DNA of 64,000 nucleotides, from contig NZ_JACUUA010000002.1 in the NCBI RefSeq assembly GCF_014859565.1, forward strand, positions 1 through 64,000. The letters run 5' to 3'. Positions within the stretch are counted from its first letter, which is position 1. Each line of letters begins with the position of its first letter. This DNA is from Marinospirillum sp. (lineage in GTDB: Bacteria; Pseudomonadota; Gammaproteobacteria; Pseudomonadales; Halomonadaceae). The notes under the pieces were generated by a model that did not search any database, was not told the DNA's origin, and saw nothing but the letters and a program-made list of their open reading frames with translations. Both the position numbers and the translations under genes were made by a program. Of the stretch, positions 55,314-64,000 are shown in pieces.

Positions 55314-56150
55314 TTATTTACCCAGTAAATTCCTGTCTGCAGCTGCCACCGCCTGCCACACTTTTAAAGCATCTTTTAATCCAGCCACCGAATGCACCCG
55401 CAGAATTCTTGCACCCTGCTGTACGGCCAACAGATGAGCTGCAATACCCGCTGCATCACGATGATTAACATCCTTACCGGTCAGCTCGCCAAGCATACGC
55501 TTGCGCGACATTCCCGCCAACACCGGTTGACCCAGTGCAACAATTTCATGCAACCCGGCCAGCAAAGCAAGGTTGTGTTGTAAATGCTTGGCAAAACCAA
55601 AACCGGGATCCAACAGGATTTTCTCTTTTTTTAGTCCCGCATCCACACATTGCTGCAGACGCAGCATCAACCAGCTTTTAACTTCATCCACTACGTCGGT
55701 GTATTCAGCCTGCTGCTGCATACTAGAAGGCTCACCACGCATATGCATGATACACACCGGCAAATCGGTCTGTATGGCAGCCTCTAATGCGCCGGGGCGC
55801 GTTAAAGAGCGCACATCGTTAATTAGATCGACTCCCAACCGTGCTGACTCCAGCATCAACTGTGGATTACTGGTATCCACCGAAATCAGCACATCAGAAG
55901 CTTGTCGTAACGCCTCAATCACCGGTAACACACGATCCATCTCTTCCTGAGAGCCAACACAACTGGCACCAGGGCGCGTAGACTCACCACCCACGTCAAT
56001 AAAAGTCGCCCCTTCCTGCGCCAACCTGAGTGCTTGCTCTACAGCATCAGATACACGACAGTAACTGCCGCCATCAGAAAAGGAATCCGGCGTTACATTC
56101 AGTATGCCCATAATTTGCGGCTGCTGCAGATCCAGATTATTAAACAGCAT
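55314..56150 (-). CDS. folP: Dihydropteroate synthase
   Basis: This 278-residue TIM-barrel enzyme joins p-aminobenzoate to the pterin and is the target of sulfonamides. MGILNVTPDSFSDGG, FIDVGGESTRPGA and VDTSNPQLM-type segments are present. ATG 56150 has AAAGG six bases upstream; an in-frame TTG at 56156 is less likely. It is separated from ftsH by a terminator. Confidence 0.94.
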   Translation of the reverse strand: MLFNNLDLQQPQIMGILNVTPDSFSDGGSYCRVSDAVEQALRLAQEGATFIDVGGESTRPGASCVGSQEEMDRVLPVIEALRQASDVLISVDTSNPQLMLESARLGVDLINDVRSLTRPGALEAAIQTDLPVCIMHMRGEPSSMQQQAEYTDVVDEVKSWLMLRLQQCVDAGLKKEKILLDPGFGFAKHLQHNLALLAGLHEIVALGQPVLAGMSRKRMLGELTGKDVNHRDAAGIAAHLLAVQQGARILRVHSVAGLKDALKVWQAVAAADRNLLGK

Positions 56151-56180
56151 GATCAACCTTTATCTGTTTTATACCCTTAA

Positions 56181-56205
56181 ACAAAACCCCGCCGTAGCGG
56201 GGTTC
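56181..56205 (-). terminator. Terminator between ftsH and folP
   Basis: On the minus strand AACCCCGC/GCGGGGTT with a four-base loop is followed by TTTTGTTT. It would end ftsH transcripts. Confidence 0.8.
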
Positions 56206-56232
56206 AGGATTTCACTACTGACCGGATTCGAT

Positions 56233-58188
<1,956 letters not shown>

Positions 58189-58361
58189 GTCGTTCAAGGC
58201 GTTGCCCTCTTGTTGATCAAGCCCGCAGCGCTGAAAATGGATAAGAACGCAGGCTTACTGAATGATTACATCTTACAGCAATTTGTGCATCAGACCGATA
58301 AAAACCGAACTGTGTTTCATTTAACTTATGTATGACTGTGATAACTTTCTTTGGTTGCAAA

Positions 58362-58982
58362 TCAGCCTTTAAAACCCTTCGCCAGCAGATAAACCTCCCT
58401 GGATCTGGCTCTTGATGCTTCCGGCTTGCGTGTCACCACACGGGTAAAGCGACTACGCAGCAGTTTAAGGTAATCTTCATAACCCTCACCCTGAAACACC
58501 TTGGCAAGAAAATCACCACCTGGCTTCAGTACCTGCTCTGCCAGATCCAGCGCCAGCTCCACCAGATACATGGCTCGGGGCTGATCTATGGCATTCATAC
58601 CACTGAGATTGGGTGCCATATCGGAAATTACAAGGTCAGCCTGTTTGCCCTGCATGGCATCCAGCAATTGTTGCAGCACTTCATCCTCGGTGAAATCACC
58701 CTGAATAAACTGCACATCCGGTATTGCATCCATCGGCAGAATATCTGAGGCCAGAATTTTACCTCTGCCACCCAGGCGCTCAGACAACAGCTGCGACCAG
58801 CCACCCGGAGCTGAACCCAGATCAATGACGGTCATACCTGGCCGGAACAGCTGATCTTTATCATCTATTTCAGCCAGCTTGTAGGTGGCACGGGAACGGT
58901 AACCATCCTTCTGAGCTTTCTGCACCCAGACATCATCCACATGCTCTTTCATCCAGGCAGCACTGGTTTTTGAACGCGCCAA
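58362..58982 (-). CDS. rlmE: 23S rRNA 2'-O-methyltransferase RlmE (FtsJ)
   Basis: This 206-residue SAM-dependent enzyme methylates U2552 of 23S rRNA. It has the SAM motif [15 protein letters not shown], catalytic Lys (SRATYKL), Asp in [11 protein letters not shown], Lys in [13 protein letters not shown] and Glu near the end: the K-D-K-E tetrad. It sits upstream of ftsH with 173 bases between, in the same direction; the arrangement is conserved, and the spacer presumably contains an ftsH promoter (no sigma-32 match was recognised). Confidence 0.95.
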   Translation of the reverse strand: MARSKTSAAWMKEHVDDVWVQKAQKDGYRSRATYKLAEIDDKDQLFRPGMTVIDLGSAPGGWSQLLSERLGGRGKILASDILPMDAIPDVQFIQGDFTEDEVLQQLLDAMQGKQADLVISDMAPNLSGMNAIDQPRAMYLVELALDLAEQVLKPGGDFLAKVFQGEGYEDYLKLLRSRFTRVVTRKPEASRARSREVYLLAKGFKG

Positions 58983-59095
58983 AACAACCTCACAAAAATT
59001 TAGCGACCGGAAAGGATGACCTGAAGTATCCCAGGCACTAGAATAGGCAGCAAAACGGGCAATGCCCTTACTGAACCAAAGCTGAGTAGATTAAC

Positions 59096-59407
59096 ATGAG
59101 CCTGAAAGGCACACAAAAAAAAGAACTGCGATCCATTGGACACCACCTTAACCCGGTGGTGCTGGTTTCTGAGAACGGCCTGTCAGAAGGCGTGATCAAG
59201 GAGGCTGAACGCGCCCTGACGGATCACGAGCTGATCAAAATTCGTTTTGCCGTGAATGACCGGGATGAACGCAAGGAACTGATGGAGCAACTGGCAAAAA
59301 AGTTAAAAGCGGAAGTGATTCAATCCATCGGTAAAATTGGACTGTATTATCGCGCTGCGGCCAAACCCAACCCTAAGCTATCCAACCTGCTGCGTTATTC
59401 AGAATAA
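59096..59407 (+). CDS. yhbY: Ribosome assembly RNA-binding protein YhbY
   Basis: This 103-residue CRS1-YhbY domain protein binds the 50S precursor. KELRSIGHHLNPVVLVSENGLSEGVIKEAERALTDHELIKIRF and the GKIGLYYR motif near the end are the markers. It faces rlmE across 113 bases, the conserved divergent layout. Confidence 0.94.
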   Translation: MSLKGTQKKELRSIGHHLNPVVLVSENGLSEGVIKEAERALTDHELIKIRFAVNDRDERKELMEQLAKKLKAEVIQSIGKIGLYYRAAAKPNPKLSNLLRYSE

Positions 59408-59421
59408 AACGCCCAGACTGC

Positions 59422-59447
59422 AAAAGCCGCCCACAGGCGGCTTTTTT
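59422..59447. terminator. Terminator between yhbY and greA
   Basis: AAAAGCCGCC, a four-base loop and GGCGGCTTTTTT form a strong stem usable from both sides. Confidence 0.88.
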
Positions 59448-59463
59448 ATAGCTCAGTGAAACA

Positions 59464-59946
59464 CTATTCCTGCCCGTAGATCACCTGACTGATTTCATAC
59501 TCCACATCACCCTTGGGAGTTTTGATCAGTGCCACGTCACCTTCTTCCTTGCCAATCAGGCCACGGGCAATGGGTGAGGTGTAGGAGATCTTGTTGACCT
59601 TCAGATCCGCCTCATCTTCACCCACCAGGGTGTAGGTGACTTCTTCATCAGTATCCAGATTCAGCAGTTCAACCGTTGCACCAAACACCACCTTGCCGGT
59701 TTTGGGTAGGGCGGTGATATCAATCACCTGGGCATTGGACAACTTGGCTTCAATTTCCTGGATACGACCTTCAATGAATCCCTGCTGCTCACGGGCAGCG
59801 TGGTATTCAGCGTTTTCTTTCAGGTCGCCGTGTTCACGCGCCTCAGCAATGGCTTCAATTACCCTGGGGCGTTCAACACCTTTTAACTGTTCAAGCTCTT
59901 TGCGCAGGCGTTGTTCACCCTGCACTGTCATTGGGCTTTTCTGCAT
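59464..59946 (-). CDS. greA: Transcription elongation factor GreA
   Basis: This 160-residue protein has an N-terminal antiparallel coiled coil ([28 protein letters not shown]…, with [13 protein letters not shown] and tip Asp/Glu residues) and C-terminal FKBP-like domain. It rescues backtracked RNA polymerase. ATG 59946 lies two bases from the carB stop with GGGGAG upstream; carAB-greA co-transcription is likely. Confidence 0.95.
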   Translation of the reverse strand: MQKSPMTVQGEQRLRKELEQLKGVERPRVIEAIAEAREHGDLKENAEYHAAREQQGFIEGRIQEIEAKLSNAQVIDITALPKTGKVVFGATVELLNLDTDEEVTYTLVGEDEADLKVNKISYTSPIARGLIGKEEGDVALIKTPKGDVEYEISQVIYGQE

Positions 59947-59948
59947 TA

Positions 59949-62900
59949 TCACATCTCCCCTGCGTGCATATCCTGCAAACGGCGCACGCGAATGTTCATA
60001 CCATATTCCAGCGCCTGACACAGTGCCACGGCACCGGCCAGAGTGGTGGTGTAAGGCACCTTATGCTGCAAGGCTGCACGACGAATACCAGACGAATCCG
60101 CAATCGCCTGACGGCCTTCAGTGGTGTTGACGATGTAAACAATCTCATCATTCTTGACCTTGTCGACGATGTGCGGACGACCCTCGGCGACCTTGTTAAC
60201 TACTTCAGCTTCAAATCCGGCTGCTTTCAGAATGGCCGCAGTACCGCTGGTTGCCACCAGGCTGTAGCCCAGTTTGTGCAGTGATGCTGCCACTTCAGTG
60301 ACAAAAGGCTTGTCAGCTTCACGCACCGATAAAAACGCCTTGCCACCGGCTTTAGGCATTTTTTCACCGGCACCCAGCTGCGCTTTCAGGAACGCCTCAG
60401 CAAAGGTGGTGCCACTACCCATCACTTCACCGGTGGATTTCATTTCCGGGCCGAGAATTGGATCAACACCCTGGAACTTGTTAAAGGGGAATACCGCCTC
60501 TTTAACACTGAAGAAGGGTGGAATGATTTCTTTCTCAAAACCCTGGTCTTTCAGACTGGTGCCTGCCATACAACGCGCAGCAACCTGCGCCAATGAGGTA
60601 CCAATGCACTTGGAGACAAAAGGCACAGTACGGGAAGCACGCGGGTTGACCTCAATAATATAGATCTCACCATCCTGCCAGGCCAGCTGTACGTTCATCA
60701 GGCCGATAACACCTAACTCACGCGCCATTTGTGCAATCATCACCCGCATTTTGTCCTGCACATCTGCAGGCAGAGAATAGGGCGGCAGTGAACAGGCTGA
60801 ATCACCAGAGTGAACACCCGCTTGCTCGATGTGCTGCATGATGCCGCCAATCACCACATCCTTACCGTCACTGACTGCATCCACGTCAATTTCAATGGCT
60901 GCATTCAGGAAATGATCCAGCAGTACTGGGCTGTCATTGGAGACTTTTACCGCGCTGGTCATATAACGCTCCAGCTCATCGGCACCATACACAATTTCCA
61001 TGGCACGACCACCCAGTACATAAGAGGGGCGCACGACCAGCGGATAACCAATCACTGCAGCTTTAGCCAGGGCTTCATCAAAACTACGTGCTGTGGCGTT
61101 CGGTGGCTGTTTCAGACCCAGCTTCTCAATCATCTGCTGGAAGCGTTCACGGTCTTCAGCACGGTCAATGGCATCGGGTGTGGTACCAATAATGGGTACA
61201 CCGGCTGCTTCCAGATCACGCGCCAGTTTCAGTGGCGTCTGGCCACCAAATTGCACAATCACACCCTTGGGCTGTTCTTTGTGCACAATTTCCAACACGT
61301 CTTCCAGGGTTACCGGTTCAAAGTAGAGACGGTCAGAAGTGTCGTAATCGGTGGAGACGGTTTCCGGGTTGCAGTTGACCATGATGGTTTCATAACTGTC
61401 ATCACGCATGGCAAAAGCAGCGTGTACACAGCAATAGTCAAATTCGATACCCTGACCAATACGGTTGGGACCACCACCCAGCACCATGATTTTGTCACGG
61501 TTGGACGGTGCGGCTTCACACTCTTCTTCATAGGTGGAGTACATATAAGCGGTGCTGGTGGCAAATTCTGCCGCACAGGTATCCACACGCTTGTAGGTCG
61601 GGCGCACATTCAACTGATGACGCAGCTTGCGGAAGGAGCCTTCAGAAACACCCAGCAGCTGCGCCAGACGCGCATCAGAGAAACCTTTGCGCTTAAGGTG
61701 ATAAACCTTGTCGTAATCCAGTTCACTCAGCGCCGTGCGAGCAACATCCACTTCTATTTTAATCAGTTCTTCCAACTGGACCAGGAACCAGTGATCCACA
61801 TGAGTCAGGCGGTGCACTTCTTCCAGACTCATGCCAGAACGGAAGGCATCACCGATGTACCAGATACGCTCGGCACCGGGGTTTTGCAGTTCGCGGCGCA
61901 TCATTGCCAGTGACTCGTCATCAAACTTTTCCAGCTTTGGATCCAGACCGTTAACACCCACTTCCAGTCCACGCAGTGCTTTCTGCAGAGATTCCTGGAA
62001 GGTACGACCTATTGCCATCACCTCACCCACAGATTTCATCTGGGTGGTCAGGCGATCATTGGCCTGCGGGAATTTTTCGAAGGTAAAACGCGGGATTTTG
62101 GTGACCACATAATCAATGGATGGCTCAAAAGAGGCCGGAGTGGCACCGCCGGTGATGTCATTCTGCAACTCATCCAGGGTGTAACCTATGGCCAGCTTGG
62201 CAGCAATCTTGGCAATCGGGAAACCTGTGGCTTTGGAGGCCAGTGCCGAAGAACGGGATACACGTGGGTTCATTTCAATGACCACCATACGGCCAGTATC
62301 AGGACAGATACCAAACTGCACGTTGGAACCACCGGTTTCAACACCAATTTCGCGCAGCACTGCCAAAGAGGCATCCCGCATGATCTGATATTCTTTATCA
62401 GTCAGCGTCTGAGCCGGGGCAACAGTAATGGAGTCACCGGTATGCACACCCATGGCATCAAAGTTTTCAATGGCACAGACAATAATGCAGTTGTCGTTTT
62501 TGTCCCGCACCACTTCCATTTCATATTCTTTCCAGCCGATCAGTGACTCATCAATCAGCAGTTCATTGGTTGGGGACAGATCCAGTCCACGCAGACAGAT
62601 CTCTTCAAACTCTTCCTTGTTGTAGGCAATACCGCCACCCGAGCCACCCATGGTAAAAGATGGACGGATGATACAAGGGAAACCAAGATCAGCCTGCACT
62701 TGCCAAGCTTCTTCGAGACTGTGGGCAATTTTGGCACGCGGGCATTCCAAGCCAATTTTTTTCATGGCATGGTCAAAACGCTCACGGTCTTCGGCCTTGT
62801 CGATGGTGTCCGCATTGGCACCAATCATTTCCACGCCGTACTTTTCCAGTATGCCGTGTTTTTCCAGATCCAGCGCACAGTTCAGTGCGGTCTGACCACC

Positions 62901-63170
62901 CATGGTGGGCAGCAGAGCATCTGGGCGCTCTTTTTCAATGATCTTTTCCACCACTTCCCAGAGAATGGGTTCGATGTAGGTGGCATCTGCCATCACAGGG
63001 TCGGTCATGATGGTGGCTGGGTTGGAGTTCACCAGAATGACGCGGTAACCTTCTTCGCGCAGGGCTTTACACGCCTGAGCACCGGAGTAATCAAATTCAC
63101 AGGCCTGACCGATCACAATCGGCCCGGCACCCAGAATCAGTATGCTTTTAATGTCTGTACGTTTTGGCAT
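59949..63170 (-). CDS. carB: Carbamoyl-phosphate synthase large subunit
   Basis: This is a 1073-residue two-lobe ATP-grasp enzyme forming carbamoyl phosphate for arginine and pyrimidines; the two halves begin with [21 protein letters not shown] and [19 protein letters not shown]. An MGS-like allosteric domain closes the protein (~935-1073). Length equals E. coli CarB. It follows carA by 26 bases. Confidence 0.97.
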   Translation of the reverse strand: MPKRTDIKSILILGAGPIVIGQACEFDYSGAQACKALREEGYRVILVNSNPATIMTDPVMADATYIEPILWEVVEKIIEKERPDALLPTMGGQTALNCALDLEKHGILEKYGVEMIGANADTIDKAEDRERFDHAMKKIGLECPRAKIAHSLEEAWQVQADLGFPCIIRPSFTMGGSGGGIAYNKEEFEEICLRGLDLSPTNELLIDESLIGWKEYEMEVVRDKNDNCIIVCAIENFDAMGVHTGDSITVAPAQTLTDKEYQIMRDASLAVLREIGVETGGSNVQFGICPDTGRMVVIEMNPRVSRSSALASKATGFPIAKIAAKLAIGYTLDELQNDITGGATPASFEPSIDYVVTKIPRFTFEKFPQANDRLTTQMKSVGEVMAIGRTFQESLQKALRGLEVGVNGLDPKLEKFDDESLAMMRRELQNPGAERIWYIGDAFRSGMSLEEVHRLTHVDHWFLVQLEELIKIEVDVARTALSELDYDKVYHLKRKGFSDARLAQLLGVSEGSFRKLRHQLNVRPTYKRVDTCAAEFATSTAYMYSTYEEECEAAPSNRDKIMVLGGGPNRIGQGIEFDYCCVHAAFAMRDDSYETIMVNCNPETVSTDYDTSDRLYFEPVTLEDVLEIVHKEQPKGVIVQFGGQTPLKLARDLEAAGVPIIGTTPDAIDRAEDRERFQQMIEKLGLKQPPNATARSFDEALAKAAVIGYPLVVRPSYVLGGRAMEIVYGADELERYMTSAVKVSNDSPVLLDHFLNAAIEIDVDAVSDGKDVVIGGIMQHIEQAGVHSGDSACSLPPYSLPADVQDKMRVMIAQMARELGVIGLMNVQLAWQDGEIYIIEVNPRASRTVPFVSKCIGTSLAQVAARCMAGTSLKDQGFEKEIIPPFFSVKEAVFPFNKFQGVDPILGPEMKSTGEVMGSGTTFAEAFLKAQLGAGEKMPKAGGKAFLSVREADKPFVTEVAASLHKLGYSLVATSGTAAILKAAGFEAEVVNKVAEGRPHIVDKVKNDEIVYIVNTTEGRQAIADSSGIRRAALQHKVPYTTTLAGAVALCQALEYGMNIRVRRLQDMHAGEM

Positions 63171-63196
63171 GACGTTCTCTATATCTTCCGTCGGGT

Positions 63197-64000
63197 TCAG
63201 GCGGTCTGGTTTTTGCGGGCTTGGATCAGCTGGATAAAGCGATCAAACAAGGGCGCAACATCCTGCGGGCCAGGACTGGCTTCCGGGTGACCCTGAAAGC
63301 TGAACGCGGCTTTATCCGTACGCTCAATGCCCTGCAGCGTGCCATCAAACAGTGATTTATGGGTTGCACGCAGGTTAGCAGGCAGTGTGGTTTCATCCAC
63401 AGCAAAGCCATGATTCTGGCTGGTGATCATCACGACCTTGCTGTCTAGATCCTGCACTGGGTGGTTGGCTCCATGGTGACCATGCGGCATTTTTACCGTC
63501 TGCGCACCGGAGGCCAGCGCCAGCAGCTGATGACCCAGACAGATACCAAACACCGGTACGTCGGTTTCCAGAATTTCGGCAATAGCCTTGATGGCATAAT
63601 CACAGGGCTGGGGATCACCGGGGCCGTTGGACAGGAACACACCATCGGGATTCATTGCCAGCACCTCGGCTGCAGAGGTCTGAGCAGGCACCAGGGTGAT
63701 ACGGCAGCCACGACTGACCAGCATCCGCAGGATGTTAAACTTCACACCGTAATCATATGCAACCACATGATAAGGCTGGCTGGTTTCATCCACCTGTGCA
63801 TAACCCTGACCCAGCGTCCACTCACCTTCTGTCCAGTTTTGGATGGTTTTGGTGGTGACTTCTTTGGCCAGATCCATCCCTTTTAATCCCGGGAAGGCTT
63901 TGGCAGCAGCCAGGGCTTTTTCGGTTGCATCTGCAGCAGCGGCAGCTTCACCGGCCAGAATACAACCATTCAAAGAACCCTTGTCACGCAGGATACGGGT
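63197..64000 (-). CDS. carA: Carbamoyl-phosphate synthase small subunit, C-terminal part (5' end outside window)
   Basis: About 267 residues of the ~380-residue glutamine amidotransferase subunit are present; the frame runs on past the right edge ([14 protein letters not shown]). The class I glutaminase site is [17 protein letters not shown], with the HHGANHPV segment and [13 protein letters not shown] near the C-terminus completing the Cys-His-Glu triad. It supplies ammonia to CarB. Confidence 0.96.
   Translation of the reverse strand, partial: TRILRDKGSLNGCILAGEAAAAADATEKALAAAKAFPGLKGMDLAKEVTTKTIQNWTEGEWTLGQGYAQVDETSQPYHVVAYDYGVKFNILRMLVSRGCRITLVPAQTSAAEVLAMNPDGVFLSNGPGDPQPCDYAIKAIAEILETDVPVFGICLGHQLLALASGAQTVKMPHGHHGANHPVQDLDSKVVMITSQNHGFAVDETTLPANLRATHKSLFDGTLQGIERTDKAAFSFQGHPEASPGPQDVAPLFDRFIQLIQARKNQTA

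Noticed and set aside
58198..58361. Possible sigma-32 promoter for ftsH
   Set aside because: No sequence resembling CTTGAA-N13/15-CCCATNT could be found in the spacer.
60810..61913. Long open frame (about 367 codons) on the + strand opposite carB
   Set aside because: It is antisense to the middle of carB, which is intact over its full length.

Overview
The window is a continuous stretch of chromosome from a gammaproteobacterium, most likely of the Pseudomonadales/Oceanospirillales type. The main reason is gene order. From about 40 kb to the right edge, carA-carB-greA, yhbY (opposite strand), rlmE-ftsH-folP-glmM-tpiA-secG, tRNA-Leu(GAG), tRNA-fMet, rimP-nusA-infB-rbfA-truB-rpsO-pnp matches the Pseudomonas arrangement, and argH, lptM-lysA-dapF-DUF484 and engB-cytochrome c4-dsbA are also grouped as there. 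A predicted sodium-type V-ATPase, a TRAP transporter and a K+/H+ antiporter suit a marine or salt-adapted lifestyle, but no species can be named from this sequence alone.

Layout. 1-2.7 kb is accessory: the 3' end of a type IIG-like restriction-modification gene, a MntA/HepT (MNT/HEPN) toxin-antitoxin pair, the last ~45 codons of a HipA-like kinase, and its usual DUF3037 partner. 2.7-11.7 kb (minus strand) is an eight-gene V-type ATPase operon, B-D-I-K-E-DUF2764-A, with a SulP anion transporter as its last gene. 11.9-14.3 kb holds the divergent 5-oxoprolinase operon pxpABC. 14.4-20.3 kb has a cytochrome c5 and, on the minus strand, ntrB-ntrC-trmL-rep. 20.3-25.5 kb has two more two-component systems: RstB/RstA-like, and a TtrS/TtrR-like pair preceded by an unusual leader. 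25.9-30.9 kb holds argH, lptM, lysA, dapF, DUF484 and convergent engB. 31-36 kb has cytochrome c4, dsbA, a YqaA-type membrane protein, an unrecognised coiled-coil membrane protein and a NhaP2-type antiporter. 35.9-38.8 kb is a dctPQM TRAP operon. 39-43.6 kb holds dtd, an SDR oxidoreductase, a YheS-type ABC-F protein, a TIGR02444 protein and an FKBP isomerase. 43.6-64 kb is the translation, cell-envelope and nucleotide housekeeping block.

The most notable observations are: the circularly permuted V-ATPase gene order with an intact Na+-ligand set in subunit K; a well-spaced sigma-54 promoter plus an NtrC-type enhancer site in front of ntrBC; tandem dyad motifs and a possible 41-codon membrane peptide whose stop overlaps the start of the TtrS-like kinase; an initiator tRNA that appears to carry U1 and U72 in place of C1 and A72; and a HipA-kinase remnant fused behind a HEPN toxin. 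No rRNA genes, CRISPR arrays, intact insertion sequences or prophage genes were seen. Start codons were reassigned by eye for many genes from Shine-Dalgarno (SD) position and family conservation; all homology statements rest on recognition, not on searches.
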